Positions 1 through 7,272 of a stretch of 34,129 bases of DNA are shown here, piece by piece (position 1 is the stretch's first letter; each line of letters begins with the position of its first letter). The stretch comes from Apilactobacillus xinyiensis (GTDB taxonomy: Bacteria > Bacillota > Bacilli > Lactobacillales > Lactobacillaceae). Position numbers and translations under genes: made by a program. The stretch lies in the NCBI RefSeq assembly GCF_019656235.1, contig NZ_BPLL01000017.1, positions 1 through 34,129 of the forward strand, read 5' to 3'. The notes beneath the pieces are model-generated. The model saw nothing but the letters and a program-made list of their open reading frames with translations. It had not been told where the DNA came from and made no database searches.

Positions 1-77
1 TTCCTTTCATTTTAGCTAATTGTGATAGTAGCATTGCTTGTTGTTGCTTTAGTTGCGTGTTTTCCAATTGTGATTTA
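1..77. repeat. Terminal direct repeat, left copy
   Basis: These 77 bases are identical to the last 77 bases of the window. They lie inside a coding frame that reads straight across the join (1..439 continued by 34045..34052). The simplest reading is a circular molecule of 34,052 bp printed with a 77-base overlap, a length typical of a short-read assembler k-mer. It need not be a biological repeat. Confidence 0.95.
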
Positions 78-439
78 GCGATATTTGATAGCAATTGAGC
101 TTGCCCTTGAGTTAATTGGTTATTCATCATTTGCAATTTTGCATTTTGAACTAAAAGTTGAGCTTGACCTGCTTTTAAATTTGGATTGTCGATAAACAGT
201 TGCGTGATGTCGTCATAGCGTGGTGGCACGCTGTCATCAATCACTGATTTAGTTTTCGGTATCATGTCTTCAGACATGCCAGCATCTTTTTGAGCTTTAA
301 TTTCATCATCGGATAGTGGCACATCTTTGAATTTTACGACCTTTTGGCCATAGAACGTGACGTTACCATATACTACCGGTTCTAGGTCAAAAGCCCCTTC
401 ATCGTTTTTTTTATCCATTATTGCGTGTATTTCTTGCAT
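1..439 (-). CDS. Post-tail-fibre structural protein (XkdW-position), continues across the circular join; 5' end probably lost
   Basis: Read across the circular join, this frame gives 148 residues: 439 bases here plus 8 more down to the stop at 34045. The start used is the ATG at 439. The frame stays open upstream to an in-frame stop at 479-481, and the upstream codons look protein-like (YILWKADDS just before the Met). I therefore infer that the native start lay further upstream and was removed when the IS607 element arrived or the neighbouring DNA was deleted. Residues 90-145 are rich in Gln, Leu and Ala and are probably a coiled coil. By position, before an XkdX-like protein, holin and lysin, it matches the small proteins that follow the tail fibre in Gram-positive phages. 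I do not recognise a named family. Confidence 0.7.
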   Translation of the reverse strand, partial: MQEIHAIMDKKNDEGAFDLEPVVYGNVTFYGQKVVKFKDVPLSDDEIKAQKDAGMSEDMIPKTKSVIDDSVPPRYDDITQLFIDNPNLKAGQAQLLVQNAKLQMMNNQLTQGQAQLLSNIAKSQLENTQLKQQQAMLLSQLAKMKG

Positions 440-479
440 GCTATCATCTGCTTTCCAAAGTATATATAAATGTAGACAT

Positions 480-610
480 TATTAGATTTGCCTACCATAC
501 TTTTAGTCATCACCGTCAACATTAATATTCTGATTTGGCAACTTGTGCCTTACCACATTGATTAACTCTTGTGATATTTTTATGGGTAAAGCCTACCCAT
601 GTATAAGAGT
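480..610 (-). ncRNA. Probable omega/reRNA and right end of the IS607 element
   Basis: This is about 130 noncoding bases directly after the tnpB stop. On the minus strand they fold well: an outer AACTCTT/AAGAGTT pairing encloses a perfect ATGGGTA/TACCCAT hairpin. TnpB proteins use an RNA transcribed from the 3' end of their gene through the element's right end, with the flanking DNA as guide. Position and structure fit that role. The exact RNA ends cannot be fixed from sequence alone. Confidence 0.5.
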
Positions 611-1804
611 TTATTTTCCAAGTAAACTCATTGTTTTATCGTTGTACTTAATTAAGTTATTTACTGCATTTTCATCTCTATCTAAAATGACACCGCAGTT
701 ATAACAATAGTATTTTTGGTGGTTATGGTGAATTGAATCACCGCTTAATGTTTGTTTACCACCATAAGTTTCATTGGTTTTTCTAAAACCACAATTACTA
801 CAAAGTTGTGTTGATGGATATAGTCTATCTACTACAACTAGGTTTCGGTTATACCATGCACACTTATAAGTTAATATTTCTCTTAACTTTCCAAAGAGAG
901 AACGTTGTAAATTTTTCCCCATTTTCTTACTCATAGTCATTGCTCGTACATCTAAATCTTCAATATGAATTTCCGAGTATTCTGCAATAATTTTTGTAGT
1001 GAATTTTTGTAAGATGTCATTTTGCAATCTTGAAACTTTAAGATAGTTCAATCTAAGTTTGGTTTTCACTTTGTTATATCTTATAGTTTTAAAATTGTTA
1101 GGATTTGCTAAACGTTTCTTAGCCAATAAGCGTTGATAGTAGGTAATTCTTTTATAGTAACGTTCTAGTTTCTTTGGGTATATATTAATTGATTTCCCGT
1201 CATTATAATTAAAATGTTTGACATTCACATCAACCCCAACAACTCTATCTAGTTTAGGTAAATTTTTGTTATCCTCAGTTTCAAATGATAGAGAGGCGTA
1301 TACCCCATCAGGTAACTCAGTTATCGTGCATATTTTAAGTGTTCCAGTAAATCTAACTGGTTCAATTAGTTTGATTGGATACCATTCTGATTTATCAATT
1401 TCTTTAGGCTTATCTAATACTAATTTACCCTTTACCAGTCTTGCTCTATCAGTTGTAAATGTTGGTTTATAATTCTTTTTACTTTTGAATTTGGGTTTCA
1501 TGTGATTAGACATTTTAGGATTGAAGTAATTTTTCCATGCCTTGTCTAATTGAGAAACTGTTTGTTGTAGCACCCTAGCAGAACGTTGGAACTGCCAATC
1601 GGCTTTGTTAAAAACTAATTCATTACGAACTTTAGCTCCGCTAGGTCTTAATTTTTTATCATTCAAAATAAGAGAACTATCATACATTTCATTCCATAAA
1701 TTGAGCGATTGATTCCAAATGTATCTTCTATAATTAAATAAATCGTTAATCACTTTTGTCATATGACTATTTGGTTGTATCTTAATCTTTTGAGTTTTTA
1801 TCAT
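611..1804 (-). CDS. tnpB: TnpB RNA-guided DNA nuclease of IS607-family element
   Basis: TnpB is the ancestor-like relative of Cas12: it cuts DNA matched by its right-end RNA and helps keep the element in place. At 397 residues it has the usual length. The RuvC residues are visible: Asp192 in GVDVN, Glu282 in IHIEDLD, and Asp377 in DRDENA. The zinc finger CxxC...CxxC is at Cys335/338 and Cys367/370. The N-terminal HTH-like region is present (YIWNQSLNLWNE). Its start overlaps the end of tnpA by 23 bases, so the two are probably translationally coupled. No frameshift or missing catalytic residue is seen. Confidence 0.93.
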   Translation of the reverse strand: MIKTQKIKIQPNSHMTKVINDLFNYRRYIWNQSLNLWNEMYDSSLILNDKKLRPSGAKVRNELVFNKADWQFQRSARVLQQTVSQLDKAWKNYFNPKMSNHMKPKFKSKKNYKPTFTTDRARLVKGKLVLDKPKEIDKSEWYPIKLIEPVRFTGTLKICTITELPDGVYASLSFETEDNKNLPKLDRVVGVDVNVKHFNYNDGKSINIYPKKLERYYKRITYYQRLLAKKRLANPNNFKTIRYNKVKTKLRLNYLKVSRLQNDILQKFTTKIIAEYSEIHIEDLDVRAMTMSKKMGKNLQRSLFGKLREILTYKCAWYNRNLVVVDRLYPSTQLCSNCGFRKTNETYGGKQTLSGDSIHHNHQKYYCYNCGVILDRDENAVNNLIKYNDKTMSLLGK

Positions 1805-2375
1805 TGGATAAACCCTTTCGATATTTTCTCAAACCATAAGAACGACAACTAAAAACGTGAATAATATTAATTAAATCTTCAGTGAGTTCTTGCTCTGGGC
1901 TAAGTTTTTTATTATTAACAACCACAATCTTTGTACCGAATTTATTACAAAAGCATTCAAACCAATCAAAACCAAAACGTATAAATCTATCTGGATAGGC
2001 AATATAAATATTTTCAATGTTACCAGATATAACGTCATCTAATAATTTATTCCATTTTTTGCGGTTATAATTTAACCCACTACCAATATCAGTAATAACT
2101 TGAGAAATGATAACGCCTCTTGCATTACAGTAAGTTTGTAAAAAATCTACTTGGTTCTCCAAGTCATCCTTTTGATTAGCTGTAGAAACACGGGCGTATA
2201 TCACACTAATCTTATTGTTATTTGAGTTGATACCCATTATTTGATTATATTGGTCTTCTGTATAGAACCTACGGTTAGTAGGGGTTCGATGAGCAATTAA
2301 TTTACCTGCATTATCCCAACGCTGTAGTGTCTTTACAGTCTTTCCAATACGTTTTCCAAATTCTTTTGGCGACAT
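1782..2375 (-). CDS. tnpA: IS607-type serine recombinase TnpA
   Basis: This 197-residue transposase combines an N-terminal MerR-like helix-turn-helix (residues 1-45, with KTLQRWDNAGKL and RRFYTEDQ) with a small serine recombinase catalytic domain. The nucleophile is Ser64 in YARVST, followed by the family pattern NQKDDLENQ. The later motif IAYPDRFIRFGFDWF is the conserved helix region. It starts at the ATG at 2375 after AAAAAAAGGATG. Enzymes of this family move the element with little target specificity. Confidence 0.93.
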   Translation of the reverse strand: MSPKEFGKRIGKTVKTLQRWDNAGKLIAHRTPTNRRFYTEDQYNQIMGINSNNNKISVIYARVSTANQKDDLENQVDFLQTYCNARGVIISQVITDIGSGLNYNRKKWNKLLDDVISGNIENIYIAYPDRFIRFGFDWFECFCNKFGTKIVVVNNKKLSPEQELTEDLINIIHVFSCRSYGLRKYRKGLSNDKNSKD

Positions 2376-2442
2376 AAATAATCATCCTTTTTTTATTAAG
2401 ATGATTATATTGTACCACTAAAGTACATCTTTGGGTATATTT
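2376..2442 (-). promoter_or_regulatory. Left end of IS607 and tnpA promoter
   Basis: On the minus strand a GTAC...GTAC hairpin is followed by a perfect TATAAT -10 box. A small inverted repeat (AATCATC/GATGATT) then surrounds the ribosome binding site. The element's left boundary should lie in this stretch, close to the stop codon of the interrupted sheath frame. Confidence 0.5.
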
Positions 2443-2805
2443 TTAATAACTATTCATCCCTCCAACACCTGCAGCAGGTTGGTCACTTTGAGAAGCATTC
2501 ATATCAATAACTTTAGTTCCAGCATTTGATGTACCGGATTGAATTGCTGGTGCTGGAACTTGATCAGTGTATGTGATAACTTGAATAGCTTCAGGTGCGT
2601 TATCTTGATTAAAGATTGCTTCAGCTGCTTTATAAGTTGAAGTATTTTCATCAAAATCAACCATTAAATCTGGTAGATAAGTATAAGTTTTGAAACTTTG
2701 CTTATTACCTTTAGTGAAGATAGCAATCTTTTTAAAGTCTTTGCTAATTTGTGGATGTGTAATATCAATCGATACATACACATCAGTAGTTTTAGGTACT
2801 AACAT
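2443..2805 (-). pseudogene. Contractile tail sheath protein, N-terminal fragment cut by IS607
   Basis: Only 120 residues remain. The sequence resembles the N-terminus of phage sheath proteins (DUF3383/XkdK type): an opening beta region, then TYTYLPDLMVDFDENTSTYK and AAEAIFNQDN, the typical 'set a threshold, loop over events' block. Sheath proteins are usually 350-500 residues. The frame ends a few bases from the inferred left end of the IS607 element. It lies directly after the tail terminator gene, where a myovirus sheath belongs. I infer that the remaining two thirds were lost. A standalone small tail protein is possible but fits less well. Confidence 0.7.
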
Positions 2806-2814
2806 ATGAACCTC

Positions 2815-3294
2815 CTAATTATTTATAAACTCTTTATTTTCTTGGAAATCATCTTTGATACGCAAGCGAACTTGAAAACCGGCTGAGCGTTCAACCTGCA
2901 TGGATATGATGTTGGTCGTATCGGTTATATCGCTGACGTCTACAATTGGAAAACTATTTGAGAAAGCCCAATTTTTGATATCGGAAATAGTAAAGAACTT
3001 TCTTAAGTTGTTAGCCAAAGTAGCAGCACCAGTGGAGCCGGCGAACATATCATCATCAGAAGTAGCAACGTCAGATACATGGGCATCATATTCAATTAGC
3101 ATTTCAAAGACTTCACCACTTACATTGTCGGTTGCACCGATACCAATGTGGGCATTGATAATCTCGTAAGTAAAAAATGGGTATTCACTTGCTTCTCCCT
3201 GTGTTCCCTGAGAGATAGCTGAATAGCCCATTTTTTCGTTCATCTTATCGTTTATCTTTGCCATTAATTCATTGTAATTAAACGCTTGTATCAT
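2815..3294 (-). CDS. Tail terminator / neck protein
   Basis: At 159 residues it matches the size of tail-completion (terminator) proteins of Gram-positive myoviruses. The central part (FFTYEIINAHIGIG, then FEMLIEYDAHVSD) and the C-terminal RSAGFQVRLRIKDD have the alternating beta pattern of that family. It overlaps the upstream gene by 4 bases (ATGA) and lies immediately before the sheath, the canonical slot. In a virion it would cap the tail tube and receive the head. Assignment is from motif impression and gene order. Confidence 0.65.
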   Translation of the reverse strand: MIQAFNYNELMAKINDKMNEKMGYSAISQGTQGEASEYPFFTYEIINAHIGIGATDNVSGEVFEMLIEYDAHVSDVATSDDDMFAGSTGAATLANNLRKFFTISDIKNWAFSNSFPIVDVSDITDTTNIISMQVERSAGFQVRLRIKDDFQENKEFINN

Positions 3295-3650
3295 CTTGTC
3301 ACCGCCTTTAACGCATAAATAGTTACGCCAGCATAACCGTCATAGTTAGTTTTGTTAGCGATTTTATATTTCACTTGGGTAGTATCGTCAGTTACCTCAT
3401 CGCCAATATTGAACTCACTATGCTTGGAGTACCAACTTGCATCAAATAGTTGTATTTGCCCACCAGTCGAGTAATCAAATTTTTCTTGCGTGTCGTTTGG
3501 GATAATTGGCTCTTCAAATGTATTTTTGACATCAGGGCCTTCAACCCAATTACCAGCTTTATTCGTATGACCAGCACTTTTATGTTTAACAACGGTCACT
3601 GTACCAACGGTAAAATCGTCTAGCAGGCTCTGCATATCATCAAAAATCAT
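3291..3650 (-). CDS. Head-tail joining (head closure) protein, XkdH-like
   Basis: The 119-residue product contains the stretch PNDTQEKFDYSTGGQIQLFDASW followed by a beta-rich C-terminus (GDEVTDDTTQVKYKIANKTN). That pattern is typical of small head-closure (stopper) proteins, which seal the connector after packaging. It sits between the connector genes and the tail terminator, overlapping the latter by 4 bases. Family assignment is by order and appearance. Confidence 0.55.
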   Translation of the reverse strand: MIFDDMQSLLDDFTVGTVTVVKHKSAGHTNKAGNWVEGPDVKNTFEEPIIPNDTQEKFDYSTGGQIQLFDASWYSKHSEFNIGDEVTDDTTQVKYKIANKTNYDGYAGVTIYALKAVTR

Positions 3651-3664
3651 CTAAAGCCCCCTAA

Positions 3665-3955
3665 CTATTCTCCTTCTGTAACTGTTGCACCGTCATTAGT
3701 AGCGTCTACTTTTAAATTTGTAGGTGCGCCGGCTTTTTGTTCCATTACAGTAAAGCCGGGCAAATCAACTGCATCAGAGTCAGCCAATTTACCTTCTGAG
3801 TCATGGTTTAAAGCAATGTAGTCACCAGTTTGTACTACTGTACCAGCTGGCAAACCAGTAATTACAGCAGTGTTACCTGCTAGTTCAGTTCCTTCAAATA
3901 AAGGAGCTTCGTTCTTTGTATCTGCGCCTTTTTTGTAAATTCTCAATAAAATCAT
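3665..3955 (-). CDS. Small virion-associated protein of unknown function
   Basis: The gene encodes 96 residues and starts after AGGAGGAAATATT. It is beta-rich, with a conserved-looking middle (NTAVITGLPAGTVVQTGDY), and ends in PTNLKVDATNDGATV, which resembles the first strand of an Ig/fibronectin-type domain. That domain stops short, so the gene could be a truncated relative of longer Ig-containing neck or decoration proteins. Placed among head-tail joining genes, it is probably structural. I do not recognise a named family. Confidence 0.5.
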   Translation of the reverse strand: MILLRIYKKGADTKNEAPLFEGTELAGNTAVITGLPAGTVVQTGDYIALNHDSEGKLADSDAVDLPGFTVMEQKAGAPTNLKVDATNDGATVTEGE

Positions 3956-3966
3956 AATATTTCCTC

Positions 3967-4479
3967 CTATTTTTCTATAATCTGATATGAAATAGATGCT
4001 CTTAACTTACCCTTATCAATCAAAGGATCATCACGTCCTTTATTCTGGATAGTCAGCGGAGCATTACTTGGGCTTTTCCAGTCCGTCATTTCCTGTTTCA
4101 TCTGCTGGACAATGCTTCGACCTAAGTTGTTCATAATATCGTTTGCAGTAACATTTGGTTCACTTGCTATCCGCATTGCTCCGGTTTCCATGTAATTAAT
4201 CCAACGCTGTTCATTATCCATAATCGTTTTTTCCATGAACCGTCTAGCTGGTATAACAACAGACTCTTTGAATACATAGCCTGTTCTACCGTTAGGTAAA
4301 CGTACTGGAATCCGCAATTTAGGATAATTTTTCGCATGAATATGGCACCCGTTGTTATTAACGATAGCTATCATTTGCAGAAAACTGCCGGATTTATCCA
4401 ACACCCCAACTCGTAATTCAGAGTGGTTGAGTTTATCGTACTCAGCCATCGCATGTTGCATATAATCAAATTCTGCCAT
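3967..4479 (-). CDS. Neck / virion morphogenesis protein (HK97 gp10-like position)
   Basis: It encodes 170 residues. Features include an N-terminal helix, a basic middle (KNYPKLRIPVRLPNGRTGY), the segment VIPARRFMEKT, and the C-terminal PLIDKGKLRASISYQI. That ending, with a 'DTGxLRxSI'-like pattern, is characteristic of gp10/virion-morphogenesis neck proteins. The order connector, this gene, stopper, terminator supports a role in head-tail joining. Confidence 0.65.
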   Translation of the reverse strand: MAEFDYMQHAMAEYDKLNHSELRVGVLDKSGSFLQMIAIVNNNGCHIHAKNYPKLRIPVRLPNGRTGYVFKESVVIPARRFMEKTIMDNEQRWINYMETGAMRIASEPNVTANDIMNNLGRSIVQQMKQEMTDWKSPSNAPLTIQNKGRDDPLIDKGKLRASISYQIIEK

Positions 4480-4481
4480 GA

Positions 4482-4832
4482 TTAAAACCCATATAAAGTA
4501 GTGCCACTATTACTCAAATCGTATTGATTACATAAACGATTGAACTCATCTAAGAACTCATCATCATTTTTAGATGTGTCAGCGTATGTTTCAGTAAGTT
4601 GGCCTAGTTTTTTGCTTGTAACGTTGTTAGAAGTAGCGTTCGTCATCAAGTGACATGCCCATAAGCGAACCAGTGTACTAGCAACGACTTTAGGTGGATT
4701 AAGTGGGCTAACGTAGATAACCGCACGATTAACATAGTCAGTCAAAAGATTGTCATCGTCTAACTTTTTAGTTAAATCGGTGTTATACACACGAATATCT
4801 TTGACAATTTCATTAACTTTCAAATCGTCCAT
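4482..4832 (-). CDS. Head-tail connector protein (gp6-like adaptor)
   Basis: This 116-residue, mostly helical protein matches phage gp6-like adaptors in size and position, which bind the portal ring after packaging. Visible features are the N-terminal helices (LKVNEIVKDIRVYNTDLT) and a helix containing LVRLWACHLMTNA, followed by a short acidic tail. It follows the capsid gene closely and ends 2 bases before the next start. Confidence 0.65.
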   Translation of the reverse strand: MDDLKVNEIVKDIRVYNTDLTKKLDDDNLLTDYVNRAVIYVSPLNPPKVVASTLVRLWACHLMTNATSNNVTSKKLGQLTETYADTSKNDDEFLDEFNRLCNQYDLSNSGTTLYGF

Positions 4833-4837
4833 AACTA

Positions 4838-5032
4838 TCAGTCCTCTACTTCTTGAATTACTGGACCGTCAAAATTATCATTTGGTCCATCTTCTTTAGT
4901 AAGTTCTGTTAGGCGGTCTTTTACCTGCGCACCAGCGTACTGTTTATAAGGGTATTCGTCGCCTTTACGATAGATATGGTTACCACTGTTACTGTTAGAA
5001 TCGACAAAATCACGAATTACTTTAAAACTCAT
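4838..5032 (-). CDS. Small head-associated protein
   Basis: A 64-residue protein between the major capsid gene and the connector. It begins MSFKVIRDFVDSNS and contains HIYRKGDEYPY and a helix DRLTELTKEDG. Proteins of this kind, often with a HeH-like fold, commonly follow the capsid gene in lactobacillus and staphylococcal phages. The role is unproven, and a decoration or adaptor function is only an inference. Confidence 0.55.
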   Translation of the reverse strand: MSFKVIRDFVDSNSNSGNHIYRKGDEYPYKQYAGAQVKDRLTELTKEDGPNDNFDGPVIQEVED

Positions 5033-5047
5033 AACTTAGCCCCCTAA

Positions 5048-6289
5048 CTATGCCTTTGGTGGTGTAGTTTGACCGCTGTTACCGTTTGATTGGCTATTAT
5101 CGGTTTTAGGAGCTGAACCATTGTCTGAGCTTTGACCAGTAACGTTCATTCTAAAGATTTGAGTTGCTCCTTCTAGTGAAGGTAAAACGTTCATTGAAGT
5201 AATATCTTCTGTGCGGTAGTATTTGTCATTTTGGTATTCATGGAATGCAACACCAGTATCAAATAGTTGAACACTTCCGGCTGGGAACTTGCCACTTCTC
5301 ATACCATATTCTTCTGGTGTTGGAGCAAAGTTCATTTTTCCAACAGTTTGCATTCCACCACCAGTTGTAACGACTGGGCGAGCTAGGCTAGTTGGAATTA
5401 AGAAAGCTGCATCTGGTAGTGGAGCATTCATTAAAACAACTTTTCCATCTGGAATATAGCTATGGAAACCTTGATTAGAGTGTTGACGATCATCAACATC
5501 ACTATCTTGATATTGACCGTCATAGCAGACGATGTTTAACTTAAAGATTTGTGCAAAGAAGTCACCAACTTGTGAATCAAAAAGTTCACCATTAGCAATA
5601 TTGATGTTTTGTGTTGGTACGGTTGATTTTAATTTTTCGGAAGATTGTAACCAACGGAAAGTGTTGGTATTCATGATGATTTGATTTGGTTTTAAGCCAA
5701 ATTTGCGCATTTCATCCAACGCCATGCGGATATCTTTCATAACATTGGCTTCTTTTGCGTCAGACCAATCAGTAGTAGCATCTTGTTGGAATTCTTGTTT
5801 ACCACCATAGTCTAGTTGTAGATGAATTCCGTTTGAGTGCATATCAATTTTTCCATTCATCAAAGCTTGCATACCTAACCATTCACGTCTAGCACGCATA
5901 CTGGATAAACCTTTAGTCTTATCATCGAATAGGTTACCGATTAAAGTTGCTAAGTAAGCGTCATCGTTATTAGCGTATGCTTGTTCAATTTCCATGATGT
6001 CGGATTCGTTTAGAACACTTTCATCACGGAAGAATTGAGTTGAGAAAAGTTGTTCTTGGAAATCATCACGATTAGTTGGTAGTGATTGAGCATCGTAATT
6101 TGAAGCGTTAGCTAAAACCGGTGCAGAAACACTTGTTTGTAGGTATTTTAAAGCGTTTGAACCAATTTTTTGCGCTGGAAAGTAGTTTTCAGATAAGTAA
6201 GGCGCTTCAGTTAAAACCTTGTGTTCATAGTAAGCACCCATGTTGTTTAAACTGAGTAAATCAGTTAGTGTCAATGGATTTGTTGGCAT
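5048..6289 (-). CDS. Major capsid protein
   Basis: The 413-residue product follows the scaffold and decoration genes, the standard order for an HK97-fold capsid gene. The N-terminus (LTDLLSLNNMGAYYEH, then YFPAQKIGSNALKYL), the central NQIIMNTNTFRWLQSSEKLK and the C-terminal GMRSGKFPAGSVQLFDTG are typical of the phage E/lambda-like capsid family in low-GC Gram-positive phages. The last 35 residues are a Ser/Gly/Asn/Gln-rich tail. It assembles the icosahedral shell. Confidence 0.85.
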   Translation of the reverse strand: MPTNPLTLTDLLSLNNMGAYYEHKVLTEAPYLSENYFPAQKIGSNALKYLQTSVSAPVLANASNYDAQSLPTNRDDFQEQLFSTQFFRDESVLNESDIMEIEQAYANNDDAYLATLIGNLFDDKTKGLSSMRARREWLGMQALMNGKIDMHSNGIHLQLDYGGKQEFQQDATTDWSDAKEANVMKDIRMALDEMRKFGLKPNQIIMNTNTFRWLQSSEKLKSTVPTQNINIANGELFDSQVGDFFAQIFKLNIVCYDGQYQDSDVDDRQHSNQGFHSYIPDGKVVLMNAPLPDAAFLIPTSLARPVVTTGGGMQTVGKMNFAPTPEEYGMRSGKFPAGSVQLFDTGVAFHEYQNDKYYRTEDITSMNVLPSLEGATQIFRMNVTGQSSDNGSAPKTDNSQSNGNSGQTTPPKA

Positions 6290-6303
6290 TTTTTCAACTC
6301 CTT

Positions 6304-6666
6304 TTATTTAATAAATGTGATTTTAGGTAAAGCTTTAACGATTGCATCTGTGTACATTTTTTGTACATCTGAATCAGCATTTGATAAAACAATATCGCCT
6401 TCAATGATGACAGTTGCACTAGCAGGACCGTTAGTAACGTCAACGTCGTGCATTAAAACTGCATCTGGTGTAGCACTAGGTTGTAAAACTTGGTCTCTGT
6501 TCATCAAAAATGAAGATGCAGCCCCCATCGGTGTACCAGCTTTAATAATTTTGCGGTTATTGTTATCAACAGTAGCGTTAGGATTATCTACTGTAGCTGG
6601 TAGAGTTAAAGAGTTAGCAAAGTTGAATAGTAACTCTCTAGCAGTTCCATATTTTTTAACTTGCAT
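6304..6666 (-). CDS. Capsid decoration-type protein
   Basis: A 120-residue protein directly upstream of the capsid gene. It has the feel of head-decoration or DUF2190-like proteins: short beta segments (TPMGAASSFLMNRD, VLMHDVDVTNG) and the phrase ATVIIEGDIVLSNAD. The order scaffold, decoration, capsid is common. It probably binds the outside of the shell and stabilises it; this is inferred from position. Confidence 0.6.
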   Translation of the reverse strand: MQVKKYGTARELLFNFANSLTLPATVDNPNATVDNNNRKIIKAGTPMGAASSFLMNRDQVLQPSATPDAVLMHDVDVTNGPASATVIIEGDIVLSNADSDVQKMYTDAIVKALPKITFIK

Positions 6667-6678
6667 TCGTGTTCCTCC

Positions 6679-7257
6679 TTATTTTTTAGCAATTCCTTTA
6701 GATTTATAAACCAAGTTCATAAAATCATCGCTATTTTTAAATTGGCTAGATTTAGCTTGGAAACCTGTATCAGTACTTTTGGTGTTAGCCTTAACAGTGT
6801 CAACGAATTTTTTAACGTTAGCTTTAGTTGATTCTTCATCTTTACCGACTAAGGAATCTACAATGCCATCAATATTGACGTTACTGTTTTTAGCTTCCGT
6901 CTTGGCAAGGTTCAATAAGTTTTGGTGGGCTTCTTTAGCTTTATACTCAGATAATTCTTTTTCAGCCTTAGTCAATCGGTCACCAAACTCTTTACTTGGG
7001 TCTACATTTTGACCTTTATTGGTGTTTTGGCCTTCAACTTTTGGTTCGGTGCCTTTATTGTTTTCACCTTGACTACTAGTATTTTGTGCTTTTAACACAG
7101 CATCTAGCTTGGAACTAAAGTCGTTGAATTGATTAGTCAACTTTTGAAAGTCTTCAAAGCTAACGTTTTTGTGCGTGTTTTCACCGCCACCTTGTCCACC
7201 GTTATCTTTTGGACCTTCACCTTGACCAGTATTTGTTGGATCAGTTGGTTCTGCCAT
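6679..7257 (-). CDS. Capsid scaffold protein (DUF4355-like)
   Basis: The start chosen is the ATG at 7257, 8 bases after GGGAG; an upstream GTG at 7266 is less likely. The 192-residue product has a disordered acidic, Gly/Asn/Gln-rich N-terminus, then a long charged helical region (DRLTKAEKELSEYKAKEAHQ), and a short conserved C-terminus (DDFMNLVYKSKGIAKK). This is the architecture of phage scaffolding proteins, which guide shell assembly and are then removed. It sits just before the decoration and capsid genes. Confidence 0.75.
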   Translation of the reverse strand: MAEPTDPTNTGQGEGPKDNGGQGGGENTHKNVSFEDFQKLTNQFNDFSSKLDAVLKAQNTSSQGENNKGTEPKVEGQNTNKGQNVDPSKEFGDRLTKAEKELSEYKAKEAHQNLLNLAKTEAKNSNVNIDGIVDSLVGKDEESTKANVKKFVDTVKANTKSTDTGFQAKSSQFKNSDDFMNLVYKSKGIAKK

Positions 7258-7272
7258 AATTTTCACTCCCTT

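Larger units (their letters stand above)
480..2440 (-). mobile_element. IS607-family insertion sequence (tnpA plus tnpB)
   Basis: The element carries a serine-recombinase tnpA and a tnpB in one minus-strand operon, the gene pair that defines the IS607 family. Ends are inferred, because this family has no terminal inverted repeats and makes no target duplication. The left end must lie near the stop of the truncated sheath frame (about 2440). The right end must lie near 475-500, where protein-like coding resumes. Both enzymes look intact, so the element may be recent. It occupies the place where a phage of this type carries its tail genes. Confidence 0.85.

Noticed and set aside
1-77. Phage cos or terminal repeat
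   Set aside because: It is within a coding gene, far from terS, and its length matches an assembly overlap better than a packaging end.
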